DNA from: Variovorax sp. CF313
GTDB lineage: Bacteria; Pseudomonadota; Gammaproteobacteria; Burkholderiales; Burkholderiaceae_C
Direction of reading: 5' to 3'
Length of the DNA stretch: 64,000 nt
Assembly (NCBI RefSeq): GCF_000282635.1
Contig: NZ_AKIW01000032.1
Span: 1 to 64,000, forward strand
The position numbers were made by a program, and so were the translations under genes. The notes under the pieces are model-generated. The model was not told the origin of the DNA. It searched no databases and saw only the letters and a list, made by a program, of their open reading frames with translations. Of this stretch, positions 43,182-51,482 are shown piece after piece (position 1 is the first letter of the stretch; each line of letters begins with the position of its first letter).

Positions 43182-45121
43182 GCCTTGGCCTCCTTCACCT
43201 CGGCCGCTGTCGGTGAATCGGGCTTGACCCGGCGCAGCACGCGGTCGGTCAGCTGCTTTGCGAAGCCCGCGATGCCCTGCGGGAACAGCAGCACGAGGAG
43301 CAGGATGATGGCGCCCAGCGTCGCGCGCCAGTAGTCGGTGTTGCGCGCCACGGTGTCGTGCAGCCAGCTGAAGGTGACGGCGCCCACCACCGGCCCCGCC
43401 AGCGTCTGGATGCCGCCCAGCAGCACCATCACCAGCCCGTCGACCGACTTGTCGACGCTGAGGCTTTCGGGCGAGATGCTGCCCTTGGAGAAGGCATACA
43501 GCGAACCCGCGAGGCCAGCCGCTGCACCGGCGATGACGAAAGCCGTCCACTGCATGCGCTTGACGTCGATGCCGATGGCATCGGCGCGCAGCAGCGAGTC
43601 GCGGCCCGCGCGCAGCGCGTAGCCGAAGGGCGAGAACAGCACGCGGCGCAGCATCAGGATGCCTGCGGCCGCGAGCACCAGCGTGAGCCAGTAGTAGGTG
43701 CGCTTGTCCGACAGCCACTCCGAGGGCCACACGCCCGTGAGGCCGTTGCTGCCGCCGGTGAACGAGTCCCACTGGTAGACGATGGCCCAGGTGATCTGCG
43801 CGAAGGCCAGCGTGAGCATCGCGAGGTACACACCCGACAGCCGCACCGCGAACCAGCCGTAGACGAAAGCGCCGATGGCCGCGACCAGCGGCGCCACGAC
43901 CAGCGCCGCTTCCATCGGCAGGCCGCTCGCGCGCACCAGCAGTGCGGCACCGTAGGCCCCGAGGCCGAAGTAGGCGGCATGCCCGAACGAGTGCATGCCG
44001 GCCGGGCCCATGATGAAGTGCAGGCTCGCGGCGAACAGCGCGGCGATCAGCAGGTCGATCAGCAGCACCGTGGTGTAGGGAGAGTCGGCCGTGAGCAGCG
44101 GCATCGCCATCAACACCACGCCCAGCGCGGCGACCAGCCACAGGTAGCCCTTGCTCGCGCGGCGCAGCGGCTCCTCGGCCATGCCCACGTAGCGGCTCGG
44201 CGCCTGCGGCCGGCCGAACAGGCCCCACGGGCGCCACACCAGCACCACGGCCATCACGACGAAGTCGACCACCAGCGTGAGCTTGGAGAACGACACGCTG
44301 TAGCCGAAGATTTCCACCACGCCGATCCAGATGCAGACCGCCTTGATCTCCGAGATCAGCAGCGCCGCCGCATAGGCGCCCGGAATGGAGCCCATGCCGC
44401 CCACCACCACGACCACGAAGGCCGCGCCGATGGTGTTGAGGTCCAGCGCGAGCGTGGCCGGCTCGCGCGGCAGCTGCAGCGCGCCGCCCAGGCCCGCGAG
44501 CATCGCGCCGAGCCCGAACACCGCGGTGAACAGCCAGGCCTGGTTCACGCCCAGCGCGCTGACCATCTCGCGGTCCTGCGTGGCGGCGCGCACCAGCGTG
44601 CCCCAGCGGGTGCGCGTGAGCAGCAGCCACATGAGCCCGAGCACGACCGGGCCGACGACGATCAGGAACAGGTCATACGTGGGGAACTGCCGGCCCAGGA
44701 TCTCGACCGAGCCCGACAGGCCCGGTGCGCGCGGACCGAGCAGTTCGTCGGGGCCCCAGACATAGAGCACCGCGTCCTTGATGACCAGCACGAGTGCGAA
44801 GGTCGCCAGCAGCTGGAACAGCTCGGGCGACTTGTAGATGCGGCGCAGCAGCACCATCTCGATCAGCGCGCCGAGGATGCCGACCGCGACGGCGGACAGC
44901 ACCACGGCCGGCCAGAAGGCCATGCCGCCGCCGAGCTTCTCGACCAGCGTGTAGGCGAGGTAGATGCCGACCATGAAGAAGGAGCCATGCGCAAAGTTGA
45001 CGATGCGCGTGACGCCGAAGATCAGCGAAAGGCCGGCCCCCACAAGGAACAGCGACGAAGCCGACGACAGCCCGGTGAGGAACTGAAGCAGCAGGGACGA
45101 GAGGCTCATGGGTGCAAGCAT
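43178..45121 (-). CDS. Fused LivH-LivM type ABC permease
   Basis: 647 aa. The N-terminal half (about 1-310) is LivH-like (GAGLSLIFGVTRIVNFAHGSFF, first portion; GMGSIPGAYAAALL) and the C-terminal half (about 325-620) is LivM-like (SFGHAAYFGLGAYGAALL, GGSNGLTGV, LLGGIQTLAGPVVGA). Normally these are two genes; here a single polypeptide supplies both transmembrane domains. The ATG at 45121 lacks a good ribosome site, and an ATG at 45109 is an alternative. It lies 16 bp after its binding-protein gene and overlaps livG. Confidence 0.88.
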   Translation of the reverse strand: MLAPMSLSSLLLQFLTGLSSASSLFLVGAGLSLIFGVTRIVNFAHGSFFMVGIYLAYTLVEKLGGGMAFWPAVVLSAVAVGILGALIEMVLLRRIYKSPELFQLLATFALVLVIKDAVLYVWGPDELLGPRAPGLSGSVEILGRQFPTYDLFLIVVGPVVLGLMWLLLTRTRWGTLVRAATQDREMVSALGVNQAWLFTAVFGLGAMLAGLGGALQLPREPATLALDLNTIGAAFVVVVVGGMGSIPGAYAAALLISEIKAVCIWIGVVEIFGYSVSFSKLTLVVDFVVMAVVLVWRPWGLFGRPQAPSRYVGMAEEPLRRASKGYLWLVAALGVVLMAMPLLTADSPYTTVLLIDLLIAALFAASLHFIMGPAGMHSFGHAAYFGLGAYGAALLVRASGLPMEAALVVAPLVAAIGAFVYGWFAVRLSGVYLAMLTLAFAQITWAIVYQWDSFTGGSNGLTGVWPSEWLSDKRTYYWLTLVLAAAGILMLRRVLFSPFGYALRAGRDSLLRADAIGIDVKRMQWTAFVIAGAAAGLAGSLYAFSKGSISPESLSVDKSVDGLVMVLLGGIQTLAGPVVGAVTFSWLHDTVARNTDYWRATLGAIILLLVLLFPQGIAGFAKQLTDRVLRRVKPDSPTAAEVKEAKA

Positions 45122-45137
45122 TCCGGGAAGAAAAAGG

Positions 45138-46343
45138 TCAGTCGGCAGCGCGGGACTTCTTGACGTCGGCGGCGCTCGGCTGGAACTTGGCGCCGTCGAA
45201 ATACGTGTAGTCGACCATCACGCCCTTGCCGTTCTCGTTCTTCGTCTTGCCGACGAAGGCGCCCATGGTGGACTGGTGGTCCTCGGCGCGGTAGCTGATC
45301 TTGCCGAACGGCGTGTCGACCTGCAGGCCCTTGAACGCGGCGACGAGCTTCGGCGTCTCGGTGCTCTTGGCCTTCTCGATGCCGGCCGCGACCGACTTGA
45401 TCATGCTGTAGCCGACCACCGAACCCAGGCGCGGATAGTCCTTGTACTTGCCGTGGTAGGCGAGGAAGAAGGCCTTGTGCTCGGGCGTCTGGATGCCGTA
45501 CCAGGGGTAGCCGGTCACGATCCAGCCGTTGGGCGTTTCGTCCTTGAGGGGGTCGAGGTATTCGGGCTCGCCGGTCAGCACGCTGACGACCGCGCGGTCC
45601 TTGAACAGGCCGCGCGTGTTGCCTTCGCGCACGAACTTCGACAGGTCGGCGCCGAACAGCACGTTGAAGATCGCGTCGGGCTTGGCATCGGCCAGCGCCT
45701 GCGCGACCGCGCCCGCATCGACCTTGCCGAGCGGCGGCGCCTGCTCGGCGACGAACTCGACGTCGGGCTGCGCGGCCTTCAGCAGCGTCTTGAACGCGGC
45801 CACGGCCGACTGGCCGTATTCGTAGTTGGGGTACACGACGGCCCAGCGCTTCTTCTTGAGCTTGACGGCCTCGGGCACGAGCATCGCGGCCTGCATGTAG
45901 GTGCCGGGGCGCAGGCGGTAGGTGTATTCGTTGCCGCCCTGCCAGGTCATCTTGTCGGTCAGCGGTTCGCCGGCCAGGAAGAAGATCTTCTTCTGCTTGG
46001 CGAAGTCGGCCACGGCCAGGCCGGTGTTCGACAGGAAGGTGCCGGTGAGCACGTCGATCTTCTCGCGCGCCACCAGCTCCTCGGCCACGCGCACGGCGTC
46101 GCCCGGGTTGGCGTTGTCGTCGCGCGTGATGAGTTCGACCTTGCGGCCGTTGACGCCGCCCTTGGCGTTGATTTCTTCGACGGCCAGCTCCATCCCCTTC
46201 TTGTAGGGCTCGAGGAAGGCGGGCTGGGCCTTGTAGCTGTTGACCTCGCCGATCTTGATCACGCCCTGCGCATGCGCGGGAACGAGAGCAGTGGTCAGCG
46301 CGGCGAGGGCCGCGGCGCTGAAGACGTGACGCAATGGGTTCAT
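45138..46343 (-). CDS. ABC transporter periplasmic substrate-binding protein (amide/branched-chain type)
   Basis: 401 aa. A Sec signal peptide (MNPLRHVFSAAALAALTTAL...AHAQ) precedes a type I periplasmic-binding fold beginning VIKIGEVNSYKAQPAFLEPYK (first portion). Motifs such as GGVNGRKVELITRDDNANPG are typical of LivK-like proteins. It is the nearest binding protein to the fused permease, 16 bp upstream, and therefore probably the primary partner. The ligand is not determinable from sequence; the operon suggests nicotinate-related compounds. Confidence 0.88.
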   Translation of the reverse strand: MNPLRHVFSAAALAALTTALVPAHAQGVIKIGEVNSYKAQPAFLEPYKKGMELAVEEINAKGGVNGRKVELITRDDNANPGDAVRVAEELVAREKIDVLTGTFLSNTGLAVADFAKQKKIFFLAGEPLTDKMTWQGGNEYTYRLRPGTYMQAAMLVPEAVKLKKKRWAVVYPNYEYGQSAVAAFKTLLKAAQPDVEFVAEQAPPLGKVDAGAVAQALADAKPDAIFNVLFGADLSKFVREGNTRGLFKDRAVVSVLTGEPEYLDPLKDETPNGWIVTGYPWYGIQTPEHKAFFLAYHGKYKDYPRLGSVVGYSMIKSVAAGIEKAKSTETPKLVAAFKGLQVDTPFGKISYRAEDHQSTMGAFVGKTKNENGKGVMVDYTYFDGAKFQPSAADVKKSRAAD

Positions 46344-46411
46344 GAGGAAAACTCCTTGGGATCGAAAGAGAAGAAAACGGCGTGAGTGGATGCGGGGCGG
46401 GCGGGACGGCG

Positions 46412-46996
46412 TTAGCGCAGGCCGTCTTCGCCCTTGATTTCGCTGACCTGCAGGCCGCCAATGCGCGGCAGTGGACGGCCGCTGTCGGTGACTGCGACCG
46501 CCACCACGATCTCGTTGGCGCGCGGCGCATCGCTCACGCGGGCTTCGATGGCGTCGAAGTGACTGCGAACGAAGGCCGCGTCCTTATGGCCGAGCGGCAC
46601 GTCGATGGCAGTGCCCAGCGTGCCCAGCTTCTTGGCCGAAGGCACGAGCGCCGCGCCCTTCTCGACCGCCGCGCGCAGCGGCGCGCCGAGCTTGGGATGC
46701 AGGATGGCAGCGGCGTGTTCGAGCTCGCCGCGCTCGCCGACGATGGCGGCCTTGCCGTAGCTCTGCGCCTGACCGGGCTCGATGCCGAGCGCCTTCACGG
46801 CCTTCTGGCCCAGCAGCGCGCCGAGCTCTTCGCCGATGGCGATGAGTTCGTCGAGGTTCTCGCTGTAGCGCCCCGCATAGGGGTTCTCGATCACGGCGAT
46901 GGCGACGGCGCGGCGCGTGGGCGGCGTGACGTCCTGGCCCATCTCCTTGCGGGTTTCGTCGACCTGGATTACGAGCTTGCGGATGTTGGCGGTCAT
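46412..46996 (-). CDS. Amino acid synthesis family protein (AA_synth, DUF1185), paralogue 1
   Basis: 194 aa. Recognised as PF06684 from IRKLVIQVDETRKEMG, AVAIAVIENPYAGRY, SYGKAAIVGERGELEHAAA and GTAIDVPLGHKDAAFVRSHFD. The family has a chorismate-mutase-like fold with no proven reaction. A second paralogue starts 31 bp upstream. Their presence in an operon with Hnr, UPF0280 and a divergent enamidase suggests they form a heteromer acting in ring catabolism or product handling, for example on the enamidase product. The function is open. Confidence 0.85.
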   Translation of the reverse strand: MTANIRKLVIQVDETRKEMGQDVTPPTRRAVAIAVIENPYAGRYSENLDELIAIGEELGALLGQKAVKALGIEPGQAQSYGKAAIVGERGELEHAAAILHPKLGAPLRAAVEKGAALVPSAKKLGTLGTAIDVPLGHKDAAFVRSHFDAIEARVSDAPRANEIVVAVAVTDSGRPLPRIGGLQVSEIKGEDGLR

Positions 46997-47027
46997 GTCT
47001 TGTGTTCCTTCGTGTCTCTTGTTCAGG

Positions 47028-47669
47028 TCAGCGCAGGCCGTCCCATTTGCTGATGTCTTTGGCGAGCAGGCCGCCGACGCGGGCGTGCACGCGGTAGCCG
47101 GTGCTCATCGCGAGGATGAAGACGATCTCGTCGGCCGCAGGCGCGCCGGGCACGCGCACTTCGATGGCATCGAACTGGCCGCGCACGTAGCTCGCGTTGA
47201 TGTTGGTCAGCGGCACGTCGAGTGCGGCACCGGGCGGCCCGACCTTCTTGGTCGAGGGCACGATGGACAGCGCATTGCCTGGCTGGCCGGTTTTCTCTTC
47301 GGCCTTGCCCGCGGTGTAGGCCGCGCGGCTGCCCTTCCAGCCGAGCAGTTCGCGCATCGCGTAGCCGCCGGGCACATGCCACAGTGCGCCGTGCTCCAGC
47401 TCGCCATCGGCGCCGACGATGGCGCCCTTGCCGTAGGTGGCGATCTGCTCAAGCGGCACGTCCATGGCGGCGTGCAGCCTGTGCGCCATGTCGACGCCCA
47501 CGGGGTCGAGCAGCGCCATCATCGGAAGGATGTCGGGCTCGTAGCGGCCGGCGAAAGGATTGGTCAGCACCGCGCCGATGGCACCGCGCACCAACGGGGT
47601 GTCGGCACGCGGTCCGAACTCGTGGTGGATGTGCTCGACATGGGTGAAGACGCGGCGTATATCGATCAT
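47028..47669 (-). CDS. Amino acid synthesis family protein (AA_synth, DUF1185), paralogue 2
   Basis: 213 aa. It shares the AA_synth blocks with the downstream paralogue: AVLTNPFAGRYEPD, TYGKGAIVGADGELEHGAL, GAALDVPLTNINASYVRGQFD and AADEIVFILAM. It has an extra insert around residues 100-125. The two copies are clearly diverged, so a hetero-oligomer is more likely than a recent duplication. The start at 47669 follows the UPF0280 stop by 21 bp. The reaction is unknown. Confidence 0.85.
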   Translation of the reverse strand: MIDIRRVFTHVEHIHHEFGPRADTPLVRGAIGAVLTNPFAGRYEPDILPMMALLDPVGVDMAHRLHAAMDVPLEQIATYGKGAIVGADGELEHGALWHVPGGYAMRELLGWKGSRAAYTAGKAEEKTGQPGNALSIVPSTKKVGPPGAALDVPLTNINASYVRGQFDAIEVRVPGAPAADEIVFILAMSTGYRVHARVGGLLAKDISKWDGLR

Positions 47670-47690
47670 GAAAAAGGACCTTGCTTTTCG

Positions 47691-48596
47691 TTAAGCAAAT
47701 ACTGAACCAACTGCTTTCGGCAGCACTGTCTGCAGCGACTTCGAGCATAAGGGCTCGACAAGTCGAAACTGCCCCTGGCAAACGAGTAGAACGGCCCAGG
47801 CGAGCCCCCCTTTTTGCAGGACCTTGGCGCAGATCGCGCCCGTATCGAGTGCGCTTTTGACCTGCGACGGTGCGAGCGTCGGCACGTCGACGGTGACGAG
47901 CATGTCGCCGAGGTCGCTGTCGTCCTTGCATTCGTTCGCGGGGCGGCGCGCGATGGCGTCGTCGTCGACATCGACGGCGTTGGCGATCACTGTCGCGGCG
48001 GCGTCGGCCTGCGCTGCGGTGGCGGCCAGGACCGTCACGCTGTCGGCGATGCCCAGCGAAAAGCTGCGCCCGCGCCAGCCGCTGGTGGCGACGCCGCGCA
48101 CGGGCTGGTCCGCGTGCAGTTCGAACTGGCCGTCTGTGGTGAGGGCGCCGCCGTGGTCGCGCCAGTCGAAGCGCGCGAGGTCGGCGAACACACCCACGCG
48201 CGCCGACTGGCCGGGCGCGAGGTGCAGTGCGATGTCGCCGCCGTTGTTGATCCACGCGCGCTCGATGCCGGGACGGTCGTAGAACGCGATCAGCTCCTGC
48301 GCGACCGAGCCCGCGACTGCCGCCATGGGCGTGATGAACATCGGCGAGAACGCGGCGCAGGCGTCCCACATGCGCCTGGCGACCACGCCTCGCGGACGCA
48401 TGTCGTCGCTCACGGGCAGGCGCAGCAGCGGCAGCTCGCGCACGAGCTCGTCGAGCACATGGACGAAGCGCGCCCACGCAGCGTCGTGCGCGGCCGCCAC
48501 GGCGTAGGGGTCGCCGTGCGCCTCGGCCACGATGTCGATCGGGCCGTGGTTGAAGTGCCAGCGGCCGCTGTCGAGGGCACTGCGTTGGGCGCTCAT
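47691..48596 (-). CDS. UPF0280 family protein (ApbE-like fold)
   Basis: 301 aa. UPF0280 features: NHGPIDIVAEAHGD, SPMFITPMAAVAGSVAQELI, RAWINNGGDIALHL, and GVATSGWRGRSFSLGIADSVTVLA. The family is related to ApbE FMN transferases, which attach flavin covalently to proteins. It lies directly after hnr; if Hnr carries covalent flavin, as I recall for the E. barkeri enzyme, this protein is a candidate maturase. The frame is open through the upstream repeat to 49265, but the ATG at 48596, after GGGAG, marks the conserved start. Confidence 0.82.
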   Translation of the reverse strand: MSAQRSALDSGRWHFNHGPIDIVAEAHGDPYAVAAAHDAAWARFVHVLDELVRELPLLRLPVSDDMRPRGVVARRMWDACAAFSPMFITPMAAVAGSVAQELIAFYDRPGIERAWINNGGDIALHLAPGQSARVGVFADLARFDWRDHGGALTTDGQFELHADQPVRGVATSGWRGRSFSLGIADSVTVLAATAAQADAAATVIANAVDVDDDAIARRPANECKDDSDLGDMLVTVDVPTLAPSQVKSALDTGAICAKVLQKGGLAWAVLLVCQGQFRLVEPLCSKSLQTVLPKAVGSVFA

Positions 48597-48623
48597 GGCT
48601 GCGCGCTCCCGTCTTTCTCCCTC

Positions 48624-48715
48624 CCCTCCCGGGGGAGGGTCGGGGTGGGGGCACGCGGCGTATCCATCGGGCGCTCTGCCCGCCCCCATCCCAGCCTTCC
48701 CCCGGAGGGGGAAGG
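48624..48715. repeat. Palindromic repeat doublet, copy 2, between hnr and the UPF0280 gene
   Basis: Hairpin CCCTCCC-GG-GGGAGGG (48624-48639 region), a 55-base core and hairpin CCTTCCCCC-GGA-GGGGGAAGG (48695-48715). This is the copy at 36733-36823 in opposite orientation: hairpin order is reversed and the core aligns as reverse complement. It sits in the 155-bp hnr-UPF0280 spacer, the only sizeable gap inside the operon, where it could affect mRNA stability. Confidence 0.85.
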
Positions 48716-48751
48716 AGCAACACGCAAGCCGCACATCGACGCGAGCATGGA

Positions 48752-50368
48752 TCAGCCCAGCATGGGTGCGTGGCCGAGCGGCCACGGGTTGGCATCGTCC
48801 ATTGCGAGCCATTGGCGTGCGAGCGGTGCGCCGTCTTCCTGCCATGCACCGCGCGCGAGCGCCTGCTCGAGCGAAAAGATGTGCTCCATGTGACCGCCGA
48901 GCGCCTCGTAGTCGTCGCGCCGCATGCTGAACTCGATGGGCGCGACGATGGCTGGCGTGGGCACGGTGCCGAAGCTGTTGTCGGGCATGCGCATGACATC
49001 GGCCATCACGGTGATGCCGCCGCCAGGCCACACGTAGGCCGGCGCGCCGCCGCAGGTGACGTTGACCAGCGCGCGCTTGATGGCCCGCGTGAGCAGCACC
49101 GGGTTTTCGGTGACGCCCGCGCGCAGGCTGCCACCGGCGCCGCCGAGGAACAGCACGGTGCACAGCGAAGGCTCGCAGTTCTCGCCGATGCGATCGACGA
49201 TGCGCTTCACTTCGGGCGGCATCGGCTGTTCGACGGGCTTGAGCGCATCGTCGAGCACGTACCACTGCGCGTGCTCGCCGGTGGTCGAGGTCATCAGCAG
49301 GCGCAGGCCGGGCCGCGCCACGCCCTCTTCCCAGCCCTCGATGATCGCCAGCGGATCGGCGATGTCGGTGCCGCCCCAGCCGTTGCCCGGATTCGCCACC
49401 TGGAAGTAGCGCCCCGGCGTCGACTTGCGCCCCAGCATCTGGATGCCCGAGGGCGCCATGTCGAGGCAGCGGCCGGCCTGGTGCTCGGTGAGCACGCCGG
49501 TGATGTGGTCGTCGACCACCACCACCTCGTCGGCCACGCCCGCGAACTGGCGCGCGAAGATGCCGACCGCCGCCGAGCCGCAGCCCACGCGCATGCGCTG
49601 CTCTTCCACGCCGTTGACGATGGGCGCCCTACCGGCCTGAATGACAAGGGTGGAGCCGCCGTCGATGGTGCACTCCACGGCCTTCTTGTTGCCCAGCAGC
49701 TGCATCAGCTCGGCCGTCATGCGGCCTTCTTTCTTGCTGCCGCCGGTGAGGTGGTGCACGCCGCCCAGCGAGAGCATCTGCGAGCCGTACTCGGCCGTGG
49801 TGACGTGGCCCACGACCTCGCCGCGGTAGCGCACGTTGGCCTGCTCGGAGCCGAGGAAGCGGTCGGTGTCGATCTTCACCTTGAAGCTGCAGTAGCTGAA
49901 GATGCCTTCGGTGACGACGGTGACCATGTCGACGCCCTGGGCTTTGGAAGCCACGATGAAGGGCGCGGGCTTGTAGTCGGGGTAGGTGGTGGACGAGCCC
50001 ACGCCGGTGACGAAGACTTCGTCGGCGTGCAGCAGGTCGCCGTTCCAGTCGGGGGCCTGCGCCGTGGCGGGCTCGGCGCCCGGGCGATCAAAAGGCACCA
50101 GCGCCGGCGCCTCGCTCTCGATCGTTCGGCGCAGCAGCACCACCGGATCGACGCGCACCAGCACGCCGTCGCGATTGGCGTAGCGGTCGCAGGCGCCGGT
50201 GCGGCCGTCGGAGATCTGGCACAGCACCGGGCAGGCGTTGCACTCGACCTTGGCAGTGCTCATGCGCTCGTTGCGCGGCGGCGCCTTGCCGAAGGCGCCG
50301 CCGCCGGCTTCGGCCACCACGGGCATGTCCATGCCGGGGAGGCCATCTGTCTTGGTGTGTTCTGTCAT
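48752..50368 (-). CDS. hnr: 6-hydroxynicotinate reductase
   Basis: 538 aa. An N-terminal iron-sulphur motif CNACPVLC...GACDRY gives Cys43, Cys46, Cys50 and Cys60, suited to a [4Fe-4S] cluster. The long remainder (GVGSSTTYPDYKPAPF, GKSKKEG-like, NPGNGWGGTDIADPL, CGGAPAYVWPGGGITVMADV) matches the Hnr family of E. barkeri nicotinate fermentation, which reduces 6-hydroxynicotinate to 1,4,5,6-tetrahydro-6-oxonicotinate with reduced ferredoxin. Enamidase, the next enzyme, is encoded divergently, as is a ferredoxin reductase. It heads the minus-strand nic operon behind a region with two inverted repeats. The weak ribosome site is noted. Confidence 0.85.
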   Translation of the reverse strand: MTEHTKTDGLPGMDMPVVAEAGGGAFGKAPPRNERMSTAKVECNACPVLCQISDGRTGACDRYANRDGVLVRVDPVVLLRRTIESEAPALVPFDRPGAEPATAQAPDWNGDLLHADEVFVTGVGSSTTYPDYKPAPFIVASKAQGVDMVTVVTEGIFSYCSFKVKIDTDRFLGSEQANVRYRGEVVGHVTTAEYGSQMLSLGGVHHLTGGSKKEGRMTAELMQLLGNKKAVECTIDGGSTLVIQAGRAPIVNGVEEQRMRVGCGSAAVGIFARQFAGVADEVVVVDDHITGVLTEHQAGRCLDMAPSGIQMLGRKSTPGRYFQVANPGNGWGGTDIADPLAIIEGWEEGVARPGLRLLMTSTTGEHAQWYVLDDALKPVEQPMPPEVKRIVDRIGENCEPSLCTVLFLGGAGGSLRAGVTENPVLLTRAIKRALVNVTCGGAPAYVWPGGGITVMADVMRMPDNSFGTVPTPAIVAPIEFSMRRDDYEALGGHMEHIFSLEQALARGAWQEDGAPLARQWLAMDDANPWPLGHAPMLG

Positions 50369-50472
50369 CGGGGCGATCTCGTGGGCGTTTCGGTGATGTG
50401 CGGGGGCAAATCCTGGCTGCCGGGGTTTGCAACAAACGTGCCGTCAGCCCGCTTGTGCACCGACTTCCGTTT

Positions 50473-50490
50473 GTGTAGCATTCCCTACAC
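50473..50490. promoter_or_regulatory. Inverted repeat 1, candidate TetR operator
   Basis: GTGTAG-CATTCC-CTACAC is a perfect 6-bp palindrome with a 6-base spacer, of a size typical of TetR-family operators. It lies about 104 bp upstream of the hnr start and close to the candidate hnr -10. Confidence 0.6.
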
Positions 50491-50506
50491 TTTCATGTTG
50501 CGTTCA

Positions 50507-50527
50507 CTACATTCGCAGTCAATGTAG
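50507..50527. promoter_or_regulatory. Inverted repeat 2, candidate TetR operator
   Basis: CTACATT-CGCAGTC-AATGTAG is a perfect 7-bp palindrome with a 7-base spacer. Its centre is about 35 bp from that of inverted repeat 1, and both share TGTAG/CTACA arms, in opposite arrangement. It overlaps the candidate hnr -35. Confidence 0.6.
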
Positions 50528-50691
50528 CAAACGGGCCCGATGCTTGCAATGGTGTTTTCTCGCGCTGTCCGTCGGGGTTTTTCCGACCAACGACAATGGA
50601 GGGTTCGCAGCCGGCCGGCGGCCGCATGCCCCAAGGGCGTGCATCCCGGCCCAGCCACCTTCCACTGTTCCAACCAACTCTTGAGTTCCGT

Positions 50692-51465
50692 ATGAGTGCA
50701 TTCAGCGAAGAACGCGTCCTGAGCGTCCACCACTGGACCGACCGCCTGTTCACCTTCACCACCACGCGCGACCCGGCGCTGCGCTTCTCGAACGGTCATT
50801 TCACAATGATCGGCCTGAAGGTCAACAACAAGCCCCTGCTGCGCGCCTACAGCATCGTGAGCCCGAACTACGAGGAGCATCTCGAGTTCCTGAGTATCAA
50901 GGTGGAAGAAGGCCCGCTCACCTCGAAGCTGCAGCACATCCAGGTGGGCGACACCGTCATCGTGGGCCGCAAGCCCACCGGCACGCTGCTGATCGACTAC
51001 ACGCTGCCGGCCAAGCGCCTGTACCTGTTCGGCACCGGCACCGGCCTGGCACCGTTCATGAGCATCATCCGCGACCCCGACACCTACGAGAAGTTCGAGC
51101 AGGTCATTCTGGTGCACGGCGTGCGCCAGGTCGACGAGCTGGCCTACCACGACCTCGTGATCGACCACCTGCCCAAGCACGAGTTCCTGGGCGAGATGGT
51201 TGCCAAGCAGCTGCTCTACTACCCGACGGTCACGCGCGAGGAGTTCCGCAACCAAGGCCGCATCACCGACCTCATCGAGAGCAACAAGCTCACCGACGAC
51301 CTCGGCCTGCCCCCGCTCAACGTCGAGGAAGACCGCGTCATGCTGTGCGGCAGCCCCGGCCTGCTGGTCGACCTGAAGCACATCCTCGAAAAGCGCGGCT
51401 TCAAGGAAGGCAACACCTCGACGCCCGGCGACTTCGTCGTAGAGCGCGCGTTCGCCGAAAAATAA
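50692..51465 (+). CDS. fpr: Ferredoxin-NADP reductase
   Basis: 257 aa, the size and motifs of bacterial Fpr: RAYSIVSPNYEEHLEFLSIKV (FAD-binding RxYS and following beta strands, split here), GTGTGLAPFMSIIRD for NADP binding, and LCGSPGLLVDLK. The C-terminus FVVERAFAEK is the bacterial subclass I signature. It exchanges electrons between NADPH and ferredoxin or flavodoxin. Being divergent from hnr and cotranscribed with tetR and ena, it probably supplies reduced ferredoxin for ring reduction. No ferredoxin gene is in the window, so a chromosomal ferredoxin elsewhere is required. Confidence 0.93.
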   Translation: MSAFSEERVLSVHHWTDRLFTFTTTRDPALRFSNGHFTMIGLKVNNKPLLRAYSIVSPNYEEHLEFLSIKVEEGPLTSKLQHIQVGDTVIVGRKPTGTLLIDYTLPAKRLYLFGTGTGLAPFMSIIRDPDTYEKFEQVILVHGVRQVDELAYHDLVIDHLPKHEFLGEMVAKQLLYYPTVTREEFRNQGRITDLIESNKLTDDLGLPPLNVEEDRVMLCGSPGLLVDLKHILEKRGFKEGNTSTPGDFVVERAFAEK

Positions 51466-51482
51466 GCAGGGCGCCGCGCGCA

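Larger units (their letters stand above)
50369..50691. promoter_or_regulatory. Divergent regulatory region of the nicotinate locus
   Basis: 323 bp between hnr and fpr with no credible gene. The central part (about 50465-50530) is the AT-richest and holds two inverted repeats (separate entries). On the minus strand TTGACT (50522-50517) followed after 17 bases by AACATG (50499-50494) is a candidate hnr promoter; its -35 lies in the second repeat and the first repeat lies just past its -10. The long fpr leader (50530-50691) has no recognised structure. Confidence 0.6.

Noticed and set aside
50415-50430. TGGCTG...TTTGC as a sigma-54 promoter in the nic divergent region
   Set aside because: The GG and GC elements are 12 rather than 10 bases apart, which sigma-54 does not tolerate.
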